Positions 8,301 to 18,434 of a stretch of 64,000 nucleotides of DNA are shown one piece after another. Origin of the DNA: Desulfosporosinus nitroreducens (GTDB taxonomy: Bacteria; Bacillota; Desulfitobacteriia; Desulfitobacteriales; Desulfitobacteriaceae); the NCBI RefSeq assembly GCF_023897015.1, contig NZ_JAMHFY010000007.1, positions 124,001-188,000 of the forward strand, read 5' to 3'. Position 1 is the stretch's first letter; each line of letters opens with the position of its first letter. Under the pieces are notes generated by a model. The model was not told the DNA's origin and ran no database searches. It saw only the letters and a list, made by a program, of their open reading frames with translations. Made by a program: the position numbers and the translations under genes.

Positions 8301-8609
8301 CTATTTTCTCAATTTTATCCAAGCTTTTAGAACAAATGGTTGTAATATAGCCAGAAATAGAGAAATTACTGCAAGCGGCTCTACAAAGTATATTGAGTTA
8401 TTGCTCCACCAATCTTCCGGTATCTTCAAGAAGGAAAATAAAAGTTCCAGTGACAGATAAATCCCCCCGGCGGTCCCAACTAATTGGCTTAAGGCCGAAG
8501 CAAGCATGTTAGATGGCGGCTCAGATGATCGCCACATCATTTTATATTTTCGTTCACGTACTGAAACAACAATACCGATTGCTAGAAGTATTACCCCAAG
8601 GGCTTGCAT
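8301..8609 (-). CDS. Small membrane protein of unknown function
   Basis: About 102 residues with three hydrophobic segments: residues 1-16, a stretch around 43-62 and one around 73-92. No family recognised. A gggggag site lies 6 bases before the ATG at 8609; a GTG two codons upstream is possible. The end lies 14 bases before the ymxH start, so the two are probably co-transcribed. Confidence 0.6.
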   Translation of the reverse strand: MQALGVILLAIGIVVSVRERKYKMMWRSSEPPSNMLASALSQLVGTAGGIYLSLELLFSFLKIPEDWWSNNSIYFVEPLAVISLFLAILQPFVLKAWIKLRK

Positions 8610-8643
8610 TTTCACTCCCCCTCATGGGGAGTGTATGAATAGA

Positions 8644-8697
8644 CAAACTTCCTTAGAACAAAAAACAGAAGGTTTTTAGATTCCTAAGGAAGTTTGC
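8644..8697. other. Long-armed hairpin downstream of dut
   Basis: The arms caaacttccttag and ctaaggaagtttg (13 bp, perfect) enclose 28 bases rich in A and T. It lies between dut and the membrane-protein gene. It could act as a terminator for dut, but the U-run is inside the loop rather than after the stem, so the role is uncertain. Confidence 0.5.
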
Positions 8698-8722
8698 AAC
8701 GCACTCTATTTTTTTTAGTTAC

Positions 8723-8751
8723 TAAGCTTGGAGCTAGCCAAGCATTTCTTT
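8723..8751. repeat. Intergenic repeat, family A, short copy 3
   Basis: The core gcttggagctagccaagc followed by atttcttta matches the palindrome-plus-tail part of the repeats at 674-720 and 763-823. It begins exactly at the dut stop codon. Confidence 0.6.
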
Positions 8752-9202
8752 ACACACCTGTCGAACCAAAACCGCCCGTTCCTCTGGCGGTTTCTTCCAG
8801 TTCTGCGACTTCTTCAAAGACTGCCCTGAAAATAGGCATAAATATCATTTGAGCTATTCTGTCTCCTGAATTGACCGTAATTGGCTGGTCACCCAAATTA
8901 TGCATCAATACTTGAATTTCCCCACGATAATCTGAATCAATCACTCCAACACCGTTTGTTAAGCCTATTCCGTAACGACTGGCCAAACCGCTGCGTGCAA
9001 AGACAAGTGCAACAACATGCGGTCCTGGAAGTTCAATAGCCAGACCTGTAGGAATCTTAACATTCTCTCCTGGACTTAAGGTCAGGGTGTCTTTCAAATC
9101 GGCACACAGGTCAACTCCAGCTGAAGCCACGGTTGCATAGCTTGGCAGAGCTAAAGAATTTTTACTCACTTTTTTTATTTTTACATTTATAGAGTTAGAC
9201 AC
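8750..9202 (-). CDS. dut: dUTP diphosphatase
   Basis: Dut hydrolyses dUTP to dUMP. The five trimeric-dUTPase motifs are in order: SAGVDLCAD, PTGLAIELP, the GVIDSDYRGEI loop, GDRIAQMIF and the C-terminal RGTGGFGSTG, all in 150 residues. The start is GTG with a gggggag site. It is placed between the M16 protease and the ymxH pair. Confidence 0.97.
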   Translation of the reverse strand: MSNSINVKIKKVSKNSLALPSYATVASAGVDLCADLKDTLTLSPGENVKIPTGLAIELPGPHVVALVFARSGLASRYGIGLTNGVGVIDSDYRGEIQVLMHNLGDQPITVNSGDRIAQMIFMPIFRAVFEEVAELEETARGTGGFGSTGV

Positions 9203-9224
9203 TGAAAAACTCCCCCAAAACGAT

Positions 9225-9342
9225 ATTCAATGTTCGATATTCGTAGTTCGTTATTCCACTTTAAATTACGAATATTGAATTTCAGACCTAGGACGTCGAG
9301 CCCTAGTGCAGATATTCGAACCACGAACCGCGAACTACGATT
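9225..9342. repeat. TTCG-rich inverted repeat block (family B)
   Basis: The left part has gatattcgtagttcg and the right part has the reverse complement cgaactacga, with further ttcgaaccacgaaccgcg between. It fills the gap between dut and the M16 protease. The word pattern is shared with the other family B sites. Confidence 0.65.
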
Positions 9343-10618
9343 ACTCCCATCCTGTTTGCTTCAACATTTCGGGCATAACCACATCATGTCCGGCTGGGCC
9401 CAGGGTCATAATACTTATATTGTCCTTTTGCCAGAGACGTCCAATCACACGTAAAACATCCTCTTGAGTTACCTTCTCGAGTTTCTCTACCACTTCCTCC
9501 GGTGAAAGCACGCGGTTATAGGTTAGTTCCGTCTTCCCTAAGCGGCTCATTCGACTGCTAACCGCTTCCAATCCGAGATATAACCCGCCTTTAATTTGAG
9601 CTTTTGTTCTCACCAATTCTTCGACGCTGATTCCCTTTGTCTTCATCTCCATCAATTCTTCTAGAATACAGGCGATGACTTCTTGAGTATTTTTCGGGCT
9701 TGTTCCCGCATAGACCGCAAATAACCCGGTATCAACGTAAGTTGAGTGATAAGAATAAACAGAGTAAGCCAATCCCCGCTGTTCCCGTATCTCCTGAAAC
9801 AAACGAGAACTTAATCCTCCGCCTAAAATATTATTAAATATGTGCATAGCATAGATATCTTCATCATCTTGACCCAGTCCAGGCACTCCCAAGAGGATAT
9901 GCATTTGCTCTGTATCTTTCTTCTGATAATGTTCTATCGTCAAACCTTTGGGCGTCTCCTCGAGTACTCTTCGCCCGCCTCGGTTAAATGTGCCAAAATG
10001 AGGAGAAAGCTTAGCTACAACATCCTCATGTTTTATTTTACCAGCGACAGAAATCACCACATTATCAGGAGCATAATGTTCAGTAAGAAACTGCATAATT
10101 TTTTCTCTGCTCAGAGATCTTATACTCTCTTCTGTGCCTAATATCGGTTTCCCAAGAGGATGATCATTCCAGACATACTCTGAAAAGACATCATGGATTA
10201 ACTCATCCGGAGAATCTTCGTACATTTTAATCTCTTCAATTACAACATTCTTTTCTTTTTCAATTTCCTTTTCATCAAATAGCGAACTGAAAAACATATC
10301 ACTTAAAACATCAATCGCAAGATCGAGGTCCTCATCAAGTACTTTAGCGTAATAACAAGTGTATTCTTTGGTTGTAAAAGCATTCAGCTGCCCGCCAACC
10401 GCTTCAAGTGATTCTGCTAAAGCGCGAGCACTTCGATGCTCAGTTCCTTTAAAAAACATATGCTCAATAAAGTGGGAAATACCCTCAAACCCTTCACGTT
10501 CATCTCGAGATCCTGCCCCTACCCATATTCCTAAAGCAGCCGAACGAACATGGTCAATTTCTTCTGTAATAATCCTAACTCCGTTAGGCAACAACGTCTT
10601 TTTATACAATAATTTCAC
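9341..10618 (-). CDS. mlpA: M16 family zinc protease (MlpA/YmxG type)
   Basis: The inverted zinc motif HFIEH is at residues 49-53 and the downstream glutamate block NVVIEEIKMYEDSPDE follows about 75 residues later, with the LGGGLSSRLFQEIRE region typical of M16B processing peptidases. Length 425 residues matches YmxG/MlpA. The start is GTG. The neighbours pnp, ylxY upstream and ymxH downstream match the B. subtilis order. The physiological substrate is not established. Confidence 0.93.
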   Translation of the reverse strand: MKLLYKKTLLPNGVRIITEEIDHVRSAALGIWVGAGSRDEREGFEGISHFIEHMFFKGTEHRSARALAESLEAVGGQLNAFTTKEYTCYYAKVLDEDLDLAIDVLSDMFFSSLFDEKEIEKEKNVVIEEIKMYEDSPDELIHDVFSEYVWNDHPLGKPILGTEESIRSLSREKIMQFLTEHYAPDNVVISVAGKIKHEDVVAKLSPHFGTFNRGGRRVLEETPKGLTIEHYQKKDTEQMHILLGVPGLGQDDEDIYAMHIFNNILGGGLSSRLFQEIREQRGLAYSVYSYHSTYVDTGLFAVYAGTSPKNTQEVIACILEELMEMKTKGISVEELVRTKAQIKGGLYLGLEAVSSRMSRLGKTELTYNRVLSPEEVVEKLEKVTQEDVLRVIGRLWQKDNISIMTLGPAGHDVVMPEMLKQTGWE

Positions 10619-10633
10619 TCCCTCGTACTTCCT

Positions 10634-11791
10634 TCAATGATAAGGAATTATCGTTTTAAGGAACGATTTTTCTGCGATTTCATTTTCACTTATCAGATGA
10701 ACGCTATTCAGCCTTTTTTCTCCAAGCCAAACTTCGAAACGACCTACCCGTTCTCCGGCACGAATAGGAAGATTCGTTGCTTTCTCCCACTCGATACGGG
10801 TTAACAGCTTCTCGCGGTCAGCCTTCGGAATGCTAACATCGAGTGGATCAGTCGCTAAGACTTGGACCGGCTTTGTAATATGAGGAAACTCTCCGATAAC
10901 CTGTCCAACATCTGCCAATCGAACAGTCTCAGTGTTTTGAAAGCCCCACTCTAAGAGTTTCTTAGCATCTCCGAATCGATCGGGCGCATTGAGAACGACA
11001 ACTAACAATTGACGTCCTTCCTTCGTGGCAGAAGCCACAAGGCATTTGCCGGCAGCGGTCGTCGTCCCCGTTTTTATACCATCTGCATAAGGATAGTTCC
11101 AGAGCAATTTATTCGTATTTCTTACATCCATAAAAACGTCCGGTTCAATAAAATGAATTTCCGTTTCCTTTTGCCGGGTAATTGATTGAAATTGAGGAAT
11201 TTGCAAACCATATCGTGCCATTACGGCAAGGTCATAGGCTGTGGAATAATGCTCCTTACGGGGTAAGCCATTAGTATTTACGAAATTTGTATCTTGAGCA
11301 CCAAGAGCTAAAGCCTTACGATTCATAAATTTGACGAACTGTTCTTCACTTCCGGCGATATGCTCTGCTATTGCAACGCAAGCATCATTGCCGGAACGGA
11401 CCAATGCCCCCGTTATAAGTTCATAGAGTGTAATCTTTTCTCCCGGGTCAAGAAATATGGTTGATTCTCCTACAGCCGCCGCTTTTTCACTGACCGTAAC
11501 AACTTCATCCGGTCGACCTAACTCAAACCCTAAAATTGCGGTCATGATTTTGGTGGTACTTGCGGGAGGACGACGTTTATGCGCCTGTTTACTAAAGAGA
11601 ATATCCCCAGTTGCCACATCCATCAGCACAGCAGCATCTGCGGTAACCCCTGAGGGACTCTTTGCAACCAAAGGTTTATTTTCGAGCTTATTAGCCGGGG
11701 CACCATATACAGGATTCACCAGTAACAAGCTTAAGACTATAACACAAAGAATAACGCAGTCCCAAGCCTGCGTCCACCTTAGCCTGATCAT
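10634..11791 (-). CDS. dacF: D-alanyl-D-alanine carboxypeptidase (DacF-like)
   Basis: A penicillin-binding-protein family carboxypeptidase that trims peptidoglycan stem peptides. Catalytic motifs are Ser78-Thr-Thr-Lys81, Ser133-Gly-Asn135 and Lys240-Thr-Gly-Thr, and a C-terminal PBP5-type domain follows. An N-terminal hydrophobic stretch (about residues 11-30, ending VYGAPA) is a signal peptide. The ATG has a gaggtgg site. It is one of a run of cell-envelope genes (ylxY, dacF, M16 protease). DacF acts in spore cortex synthesis in B. subtilis; DacA/DacB-like alternatives cannot be excluded. Confidence 0.92.
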   Translation of the reverse strand: MIRLRWTQAWDCVILCVIVLSLLLVNPVYGAPANKLENKPLVAKSPSGVTADAAVLMDVATGDILFSKQAHKRRPPASTTKIMTAILGFELGRPDEVVTVSEKAAAVGESTIFLDPGEKITLYELITGALVRSGNDACVAIAEHIAGSEEQFVKFMNRKALALGAQDTNFVNTNGLPRKEHYSTAYDLAVMARYGLQIPQFQSITRQKETEIHFIEPDVFMDVRNTNKLLWNYPYADGIKTGTTTAAGKCLVASATKEGRQLLVVVLNAPDRFGDAKKLLEWGFQNTETVRLADVGQVIGEFPHITKPVQVLATDPLDVSIPKADREKLLTRIEWEKATNLPIRAGERVGRFEVWLGEKRLNSVHLISENEIAEKSFLKTIIPYH

Positions 11792-11815
11792 TTAACCACC
11801 TCAACTTTTCATTTA

Positions 11816-12571
11816 TCATGAGGTAGTATCTCCGCTCTGGTCATATGTTATTAGCTCATCAAGAGTTTGGAAAATATAACCCTCTAAAGTTAGTTGTTTA
11901 AGAATCACAGGCAAGGCTTTGACCGTATTTGCTTTAGGATGCATTAATACTATGGCTCCAGACTTATTTGGCTTAATTCCGAACCGTATCGCTGGATTAA
12001 TGATTCGTTTAGCAATGATTTCCGGCGTGCTTTCTGGTCTCCAGTCAACCGTATCTAATGTCCAGAGAATGGTCTGATAACCTAGCTCATGGGCAGCTCG
12101 AAGTCCTGGTATACCCTTCTCACCATAAGGAGGGGCATACAAATGTGTCTTTTTCCCTATAATTCCTTCGATAATACTCTCAGTTTTTTTGATTTCTTCT
12201 CGATTGGTCTCCACGGACAGCAGATCTGGATGGGGATGAGAATACCCGTGATTTTCGATCTGGTGGCCTCTGCTATGGATTTGTTGCAGTAATTCTGGAT
12301 TCTTCTTAGCCCAACGTCCTGTAACAAAAAAAGTTACATCTGCTTTGCCATTCTCCAATTCATCCAAGATGGCTGGGATATATTCTTCGCCCCAATCCAC
12401 ATTAATCGTTAAAGCCATGATTTTCTGATCCGTCTTGATCTGCTCAATTGGTTTAGAGACAGGCGTATTTGATGTTGTAACCCAACGCTCTGCTATAATT
12501 CCGGCGAGTAACAGAAAGAAAATCCCGCCAAACGAGAGTATTCGTCGCGAGATTTTTAAGTTAATGAACAT
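11816..12571 (-). CDS. ylxY: YlxY-type polysaccharide deacetylase family protein
   Basis: A NodB-fold protein of 251 residues with an N-terminal membrane anchor (about 11-28). The first metal aspartate region reads NVDWGEEY at 57-64, and the second motif is His108-x3-His112 (NHGYSHPHP). The normal paired aspartates of active deacetylases are reduced to one here, as in other sporeformer YlxY/PdaB-like proteins, so activity is uncertain. The ATG at 12571 has a ggaagggggg site and is preferred over 12616. It follows pnp exactly as ylxY does in B. subtilis. Confidence 0.88.
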   Translation of the reverse strand: MFINLKISRRILSFGGIFFLLLAGIIAERWVTTSNTPVSKPIEQIKTDQKIMALTINVDWGEEYIPAILDELENGKADVTFFVTGRWAKKNPELLQQIHSRGHQIENHGYSHPHPDLLSVETNREEIKKTESIIEGIIGKKTHLYAPPYGEKGIPGLRAAHELGYQTILWTLDTVDWRPESTPEIIAKRIINPAIRFGIKPNKSGAIVLMHPKANTVKALPVILKQLTLEGYIFQTLDELITYDQSGDTTS

Positions 12572-12651
12572 ATGCGTCCCCCCTTCCTTAAAATTTATGC
12601 GGATAGGAGGACTCACAGACTGATCATTTGTTGATTATTTGGTTAAAGTCG

Positions 12652-14799
12652 TTAAGATTTAGGAACCGTTGGATTCTCCTTACGGGGCATCGCCTCTTTG
12701 CGAGATAGATTTAACCTGCCTTGTTTGTCGATAGCAGTTGCTTTAACTGTAATCTCATCCCCAACTTTAACAATATCTTCTACTTTTTCTACACGTTCGT
12801 GAGCCAGTTGAGAAATATGAACGAGGCCTTCCTTACCAGTAAGTCCCAGAACCCCTGGAATGACTTCAACAAAAGCGCCAAAATCCATAACTCTTGTTAC
12901 CTTACCTTGATAGATCTTGCCAACTTCTACTTCCTGAGTCAGGGCCTGAATAATTTTCAAGGCCTTCTCTCCACCGTCGCCACCAACTGAAGATATGAAG
13001 ACACGTCCGTCATCCTCGATATCAATTTTGACATCAGTTTCCTCTACAATCTTCTTAATGGTTTTTCCTCCAGGTCCGATAACATCACGAATCTTATCCG
13101 GATGAATTGTGGCGGTGATAATTCTTGGTGCATAGGAAGAAAGTTGCGGTCGAGGCTTGTCCATCACAGCCAACATCTTATCTAAAATGAAAAGTCGGCC
13201 GGCTTTAGCTTGGGTTAAAGCTTTTAAGAGAATCTCTCTGGATACACCCATGATTTTAATATCCATTTGCAAAGCGGTTACCCCTTTGCTGGTTCCAGCC
13301 ACTTTAAAATCCATATCCCCAAAGTGATCTTCCATGCCTTGAATATCAGTAAGAATGGCAATTTGATCTTCTTCCTTAATAAGGCCCATGGCAATCCCTG
13401 CTACTGGCGATAAAATAGGAACGCCTGCATCCATTAGAGAGAGTGTGCTGCCGCATACGGAAGCCATCGAACTAGATCCATTGGATTCCAAGACCTCAGA
13501 AACCAAGCGAATCGTATAGGGAAACTCGTCTTCGTTTGGTAAAACCGGGATTAAGGCACGTTCTGCTAAAGCACCATGACCTATTTCTCTTCGTCCCGGC
13601 CCACGCATAGGCCTTGTCTCTCCAACACTGTATGGAGGGAAATTATAATGATGTATATAACGTTTCGATCTTTCTAGGCCCAAACCGTCTAAAATCTGTT
13701 CATCCCTTGCAGCACCCAAAGTCGCTACTGTTAAAACCTGAGTCTGCCCGCGTGTAAAGAGGCCCGTCCCATGTGTACGAGGTAAGATCCCTACTTCGAC
13801 ACTTATCGGACGAACTTCATCAACTGCCCGACCATCAGGTCTAATCTGCTCGTGGGTGATCAATTTGCGGACAATCTGATGGACAATGTCCTCTAAAACA
13901 TTTTTAATGACTCTTGAATCATCTGGGAACTCAGCTTCGAAATGAGCCAAAGTTTCAGCTTTAACTTCGTCAATTGCACTCTCCCGGGCTTTTTTCTCCT
14001 CCACGCGGACAGCCTTATCTAACCTGTCGTAAGCATAGGCATTAACCGCTTCTACAATATTAGCCGGATTGCCTGCAATCTTTAATTCAAGTTTATCTTT
14101 TGCTAAGCCCATCTTAGAAGCTTCCTCACGATAGTCTTCAATAAACTTGGTTATTTTCTTGATTTCTTCATGTCCAAACATAATAGCTTCTAGGATTTTA
14201 TCCTCTGGCACTTCATGAGCACTGGCTTCTACCATCATAACAGCATCCTGCGTTCCTGCTACTGTAAGAAGCATTTCGCTTTTTGCTGCTTGTTCAATAG
14301 TAGGATTAATGATGTATTCATCTTCTACAAGTCCTACCGTAACTGCCGCGATAGGACCTTCAAAGGGAATGTTTGATATGCTTAACGCTGCAGAAGCAGC
14401 ATTGATTGCGGTAATATCTGTTGCACAGTCTTGATCAACTGACATTACTGCTGCAACCACTTGAACTTCATTGCGAAATCCTTGTGGAAACAACGGGCGG
14501 ATAGGACGGTCAATTAAACGTGCTGACAGGGTAGCCTTCTCACTCGCTCTTCCTTCACGTTTAATAAATCCGCCTGGAATTTTGCCTGCAGCATACATAC
14601 GTTCTTCAAACTCAACAGTCAAGGGAAAGAAATCAATGCCCTCTCGAGCTACAGTACTGCATGTAGCAAATGCAGTCACCACTGTATCTCCATAGCGGAG
14701 AAATATTGCACCTCCCGCTTGCTTACCAAGTTTCCCGGTTTGGAAAGTCATAGTTCTTCCACCTACCGAGAGTGACTTTTCTAGTATTTCCTGTTTCAC
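12652..14799 (-). CDS. pnp: Polyribonucleotide nucleotidyltransferase (PNPase)
   Basis: PNPase degrades RNA 3' to 5' with phosphate. The 715 residues contain two RNase PH domains (the second with TRGQTQVL and [10 protein letters not shown]), then a KH domain with [12 protein letters not shown] near residue 560 and an S1 domain ([17 protein letters not shown]) near residue 625. The start is GTG with a perfect aaggagg site. It follows rpsO but is separated by two terminator-like hairpins, so a promoter of its own in 14820-14985 is likely although I cannot pick one clearly. Confidence 0.98.
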   Translation of the reverse strand: MKQEILEKSLSVGGRTMTFQTGKLGKQAGGAIFLRYGDTVVTAFATCSTVAREGIDFFPLTVEFEERMYAAGKIPGGFIKREGRASEKATLSARLIDRPIRPLFPQGFRNEVQVVAAVMSVDQDCATDITAINAASAALSISNIPFEGPIAAVTVGLVEDEYIINPTIEQAAKSEMLLTVAGTQDAVMMVEASAHEVPEDKILEAIMFGHEEIKKITKFIEDYREEASKMGLAKDKLELKIAGNPANIVEAVNAYAYDRLDKAVRVEEKKARESAIDEVKAETLAHFEAEFPDDSRVIKNVLEDIVHQIVRKLITHEQIRPDGRAVDEVRPISVEVGILPRTHGTGLFTRGQTQVLTVATLGAARDEQILDGLGLERSKRYIHHYNFPPYSVGETRPMRGPGRREIGHGALAERALIPVLPNEDEFPYTIRLVSEVLESNGSSSMASVCGSTLSLMDAGVPILSPVAGIAMGLIKEEDQIAILTDIQGMEDHFGDMDFKVAGTSKGVTALQMDIKIMGVSREILLKALTQAKAGRLFILDKMLAVMDKPRPQLSSYAPRIITATIHPDKIRDVIGPGGKTIKKIVEETDVKIDIEDDGRVFISSVGGDGGEKALKIIQALTQEVEVGKIYQGKVTRVMDFGAFVEVIPGVLGLTGKEGLVHISQLAHERVEKVEDIVKVGDEITVKATAIDKQGRLNLSRKEAMPRKENPTVPKS

Positions 14800-14988
14800 A
14801 ATGGAACCTCCTTAAATCTATTCAAATCCTTTTTAACTTGTTTTCTCTTCGACATATTGTTATTATTTCCTGCAATTTGCAGAAATAAAACTAAGTTAGC
14901 AATAATATCTCTTATACTGCATAAAAACCATCTTTTTACTATCATTTATAGGCATTACAGCCATAGAAAGGCACTTAATCCCCCTAAA

Positions 14989-15014
14989 AAGAAACCTTAC
15001 TCCTTAGGTTTCTC
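14989..15014 (-). terminator. Second hairpin between rpsO and pnp
   Basis: On the minus strand agaaacct / aggtttct forms an 8-bp stem followed by tttttagg. It is 110 bases downstream of the stronger rpsO terminator in a 380-base spacer with no gene. Confidence 0.55.
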
Positions 15015-15126
15015 TTACCGAGCGCAATTATGTAGAATATTCTAAGTGTCCCTAGACATAGTTTTAATTTCAAATCATGCGTCTTGAGAACATCGCCCTC
15101 AGACCTCGACTTCGCTCAGTGTCTTT

Positions 15127-15175
15127 TAAAGGAGAAAGAAGCGGATCTATGTGATCCGCTTCTTTCTCGCCTTTA
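15127..15175 (-). terminator. Strong terminator after rpsO
   Basis: A perfect 16-bp stem (gagaaagaagcggatc with its complement, 5-base loop) starts about 10 bases after the rpsO stop codon on the minus strand. It is followed on that strand by cctttaaaag, a weak U-tract. Confidence 0.85.
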
Positions 15176-15182
15176 AGCTAGA

Positions 15183-15449
15183 TTATTTCCGCAAGCCAAG
15201 TACACCAATAATATTACGATAACGATCAAAATTAACGTTCTTTAGATAAGTTAATAACGCACGCCTGGAACCAACCATTTTCAAAAGTCCACGACGGGAA
15301 TGGTGGTCTTTCTTATGCGTCTTAAAGTGTTCTGTTAAATACGTAATTCGCTCAGTGAGAAGCGCAATTTGCACTTCCGGAGAACCGGTATCCCCTTCGT
15401 GTTGTGCGTGCTTTAAAATAATCTCTTGCTTTCTCTCAGGTGTCATCAT
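15183..15449 (-). CDS. rpsO: 30S ribosomal protein uS15
   Basis: The 88-residue product has the S15 signature: [34 protein letters not shown] spread over residues 30-63, ending in VIGVLGLRK-like [10 protein letters not shown]. Two tandem ATG codons (15449, 15446) share a tggagga site. It is the penultimate gene of the rimP-to-pnp run. The 110-base upstream spacer is structured and may hold an autoregulatory S15 leader, which I could not model reliably. Confidence 0.97.
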   Translation of the reverse strand: MMTPERKQEIILKHAQHEGDTGSPEVQIALLTERITYLTEHFKTHKKDHHSRRGLLKMVGSRRALLTYLKNVNFDRYRNIIGVLGLRK

Positions 15450-15559
15450 GATAAAATTCCTCCAATTTTTATAATTCCCGACTGCCCAGGTTAACGTTGG
15501 AGACTTCGTTTAGCCGAGTCAGTGGGTCCTAATAGTTTCTAAAGTAGTATACATGTTAA

Positions 15560-16534
15560 TTATTGATTTGTAAAGTTAGTCTGCGATAGGGCGTTATTGC
15601 TGTCTTGGCGATCTTGGATTTCATCTAATACCCCTTTAGCATTTGAGCAATCTCTTTCTAACTGAGTCAAAAGCTCGTTAACCCCATTAAATTTTCGTTC
15701 GTCACGCAAACGTTCTTCAATACACACTGTGATTTCCTTGCCATACAGATCACCTTCAAAATCAAAGAAATGGACCTCCACCACAGTATCATACACTTCA
15801 TGAAAGGTTGGTTTCATTCCGATGTTCATCATCCCTAATACGCGTTTTTCATCAATAGTACTCCAAACTGCGTAAACCCCTCGCTTCGGAATCAAAAAAT
15901 CGTCTGAAGTTAGAATATTGGCTGTAGGGTAACCAAGCATCCGTCCGCGCTCTTCCCCATGTATAACTGTCCCACGCAGGCAAGGAAGGTGTCCAAGCAG
16001 AGAGCTTGCCAATTGAATATCCCCTAGTTGTAATGCTTTACGAATACTGCTGGAAGAGATCACACGGCCACCCAAAGTCTGAGCCTGAAGCACACTCACT
16101 CCAAAGCCATGCTTTTGCCCTAAGGCTTGAATCAACTCGGAATTACCTTTACCTTGAGCACCAAATGAATAATTAAAACCAACCACAACATGAATTACCC
16201 CAAGAGGTAAAAGAATCTTCTCAACAAACTGTTCTGGAGAAGTATTCGCCATCTCCATTGTAAAGGGCAGATGGTAGACTGTACGAACCCCAATCTCCTC
16301 CATATAAAGTAATCGCTCTTGAGTCGTGGACAATAGTTTTACTCCCCTTTCGGGAAATAATACTTTTAGCGGATGAGGCTCAAAGATCAAAACATCAAGC
16401 CCCACCCCTAAACGCGCGGCTTGTTCAAGCCCATGCTCAAGCAATCGACGATGTCCCAGATGTACCCCATCAAAATTACCTAACGCTAAGACACAAGGTT
16501 CTCTTTCCATAGGCAGACTTGTTCGAACTTGCAC
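15560..16534 (-). CDS. ribF: Bifunctional riboflavin kinase / FAD synthetase
   Basis: The N-terminal adenylyltransferase domain has LALGNFDGVHLGHRRLL at residues 16-32 and the ISSSSIRKAL motif near 160; the C-terminal flavokinase domain starts with GTVIHGEERGRMLGYPTANI near 188-207. Together they make FMN and FAD from riboflavin. The 324-residue length is slightly longer than average because of a polar C-terminal tail. A GTG start has a ggaggtc site 9 bases upstream. It lies between truB and rpsO as in B. subtilis. Confidence 0.96.
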   Translation of the reverse strand: MQVRTSLPMEREPCVLALGNFDGVHLGHRRLLEHGLEQAARLGVGLDVLIFEPHPLKVLFPERGVKLLSTTQERLLYMEEIGVRTVYHLPFTMEMANTSPEQFVEKILLPLGVIHVVVGFNYSFGAQGKGNSELIQALGQKHGFGVSVLQAQTLGGRVISSSSIRKALQLGDIQLASSLLGHLPCLRGTVIHGEERGRMLGYPTANILTSDDFLIPKRGVYAVWSTIDEKRVLGMMNIGMKPTFHEVYDTVVEVHFFDFEGDLYGKEITVCIEERLRDERKFNGVNELLTQLERDCSNAKGVLDEIQDRQDSNNALSQTNFTNQ

Positions 16535-16582
16535 CGATCTGACCTCCTAAATATCAGAACTAGTCAGCGACTTTCTGACTAG

Positions 16583-17467
16583 TCATTTGAAAACTTTATG
16601 TGGGTAAAGAGCTTCCTCACGCCAAACCCCTATTCCGATTAATTCTTCACTCTCCATAACTTGTACGTAAGGCTCTTTTTTATCGTCTAAAATCTTAACT
16701 TGTTCTCTTTTAGTTGGCAACCCATTCCTGAAAGCATTTGAACGCAATCCGGATAAGGAAACCTTAGGCAGATCAATTCCAGCAGTTAACGGCAGTATAA
16801 AGGAAAAATCGCCGTCACATACAGCCTCTTCAATCTCTTCAAGCGTCCAACTTTCTTGGATCTTAAACGGCCCGGAACGAATTCGTACTAAATAGGACAT
16901 ATGTGCTCCACAACCTAAAGTTTGTCCAAGATCATGACAAATTGTCCTTATATAGGTCCCTTTTGAACACTCAATGTCCAAGATAGCTTTTGGAAACTGT
17001 CCATCAAACCATTCTTCAAGGTTCAATTTATAAATAGACACTTCACGTGGATTTATCTCGATCGGTATCCCTTTTCGAGCATATTCATAGAGATGTTTAC
17101 CTTCTTTACGAACTGCGGAATACATCGGAGGAACTTGGGATATCTTACCTGTAAAATTGGGCAAAATTCGTTCTAATTCACTTCGGTTGAGTATTGGTGA
17201 GGTCTCGCGGATTACTTTACCATATGAATCCTGAGTATCTGTCGTAACGCCAAACGTCAATTCGGCAATATATGCCTTCCCTTGCTCTGTTATATACTCT
17301 GCTAAACGGGTTCCCTTGCCCACACAGATCGGTAACACACCAGCAACCCCTGGGTCAAGAGTTCCTGTATGTCCAACTTTTTTTATCTTTAGAATTTTTC
17401 TTATCCAGACAACAACATCCGAAGAAGTCATTCCAGGCGGTTTGAGCACGTTAATAATTCCTTCCAA
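16583..17467 (-). CDS. truB: tRNA pseudouridine(55) synthase
   Basis: TruB makes pseudouridine 55 in the tRNA T-loop. The catalytic aspartate is Asp38 in HTGTLDPGVAGVLP, followed by the YIAELTFGVTTDTQD and YIRTICHDLG blocks. Length 294 is normal. The start is TTG, and its first 17 bases overlap the 3' end of nrnA, which indicates coupled translation. Confidence 0.96.
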   Translation of the reverse strand: MEGIINVLKPPGMTSSDVVVWIRKILKIKKVGHTGTLDPGVAGVLPICVGKGTRLAEYITEQGKAYIAELTFGVTTDTQDSYGKVIRETSPILNRSELERILPNFTGKISQVPPMYSAVRKEGKHLYEYARKGIPIEINPREVSIYKLNLEEWFDGQFPKAILDIECSKGTYIRTICHDLGQTLGCGAHMSYLVRIRSGPFKIQESWTLEEIEEAVCDGDFSFILPLTAGIDLPKVSLSGLRSNAFRNGLPTKREQVKILDDKKEPYVQVMESEELIGIGVWREEALYPHKVFK

Positions 17468-18434
17468 TCCTTAACGCCTCCTCAATCGCACTAACTATGC
17501 TTTGCTTCGCATCCTCTATTGGGACTCTGAAGGTACAACCCGCAGCTCGATTGTGTCCTCCTCCGCCAAACTTAGCTGCAATCGCATTAACATCCAACCA
17601 GAGATTCGAACGCAAACCTGCCTTAATTTCTAAAGGTCCTGCCTCTTTAAGTAACACAGCTGCCTCAACGCCCGCAATACTGCGTGCGTGATTAACCAAA
17701 CCCTCACTTAATTCTTGTTCTGCGCCGCTCTTTTGAAAATCCTCTAAGCTTAAAGTCATAAGGGCCAACTGCCCTTCGGCGTGGATTTCCAATCCATTTA
17801 AGGCATATTGAAGTAGCTTGATTTGGGAAAGTGGCTTTTGATCAAAAATTTTGTGGTGAATACTAACCAAATCTATACCTAGATCCAATAGTTCTGCAGT
17901 CAGACGATGAGTCTGAGCTGTAGTATTACCATACTGAAAACACCCTGAATCCGTCACAATGGCTGTATAGACATTTGTAGCAATTTCACTGTCTATCTCT
18001 GCACCTAAAAGGTTAATGAGAGTCAAGGCAAGCTCTCCAACAGCACTTGCTTGGGCATCAACCCAGTTGATGTGTCCAAAGTGTTGATTCGAGATGTGAT
18101 GATCTAAGTTAAGTATTGTACTTACTTTAGAGATATCTGACGTCAAAAGGTTAACTCGTCCCAGATCTGTACAGTCCACAAATACAAGAGTCTCTGGTTG
18201 AGGATCAGGAAGTTGCTGACTTATACGGGATGAACCCGGCAAAAACATTAAGTTGCTTGGCACCGGATTCGGGTTATAAAACGATACCTCTTTGCCCATT
18301 TTTTCCAATGCCAAACCGATGGCCAACATTGATCCTAAACAGTCGCCATCCGGAGATACATGGGAGAAAAGCGCCACCTTTGGCGCTTTTCTCAGGACTT
18401 CAATGAACTCTTGGACAAGGGTGTTTTCATTCAT
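17451..18434 (-). CDS. nrnA: DHH phosphoesterase, NrnA-type oligoribonuclease / pAp phosphatase
   Basis: DHH-DHHA1 family enzyme, known to degrade nanoRNAs and to dephosphorylate pAp. Motifs: SHVSPDGDCLGSM near residue 24, VDCTDLGRV near 82, LNLDHHISN near 106 and GGGGHNRAAG in the DHHA1 domain near 297. The ATG at 18434 has an aaggaag site and is better than the longer alternative at 18473; it overlaps the end of rbfA by 8 bases. The order rbfA-nrnA-truB is typical of clostridia and differs from B. subtilis, where nrnA is elsewhere. Confidence 0.94.
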   Translation of the reverse strand: MNENTLVQEFIEVLRKAPKVALFSHVSPDGDCLGSMLAIGLALEKMGKEVSFYNPNPVPSNLMFLPGSSRISQQLPDPQPETLVFVDCTDLGRVNLLTSDISKVSTILNLDHHISNQHFGHINWVDAQASAVGELALTLINLLGAEIDSEIATNVYTAIVTDSGCFQYGNTTAQTHRLTAELLDLGIDLVSIHHKIFDQKPLSQIKLLQYALNGLEIHAEGQLALMTLSLEDFQKSGAEQELSEGLVNHARSIAGVEAAVLLKEAGPLEIKAGLRSNLWLDVNAIAAKFGGGGHNRAAGCTFRVPIEDAKQSIVSAIEEALRIGRNY

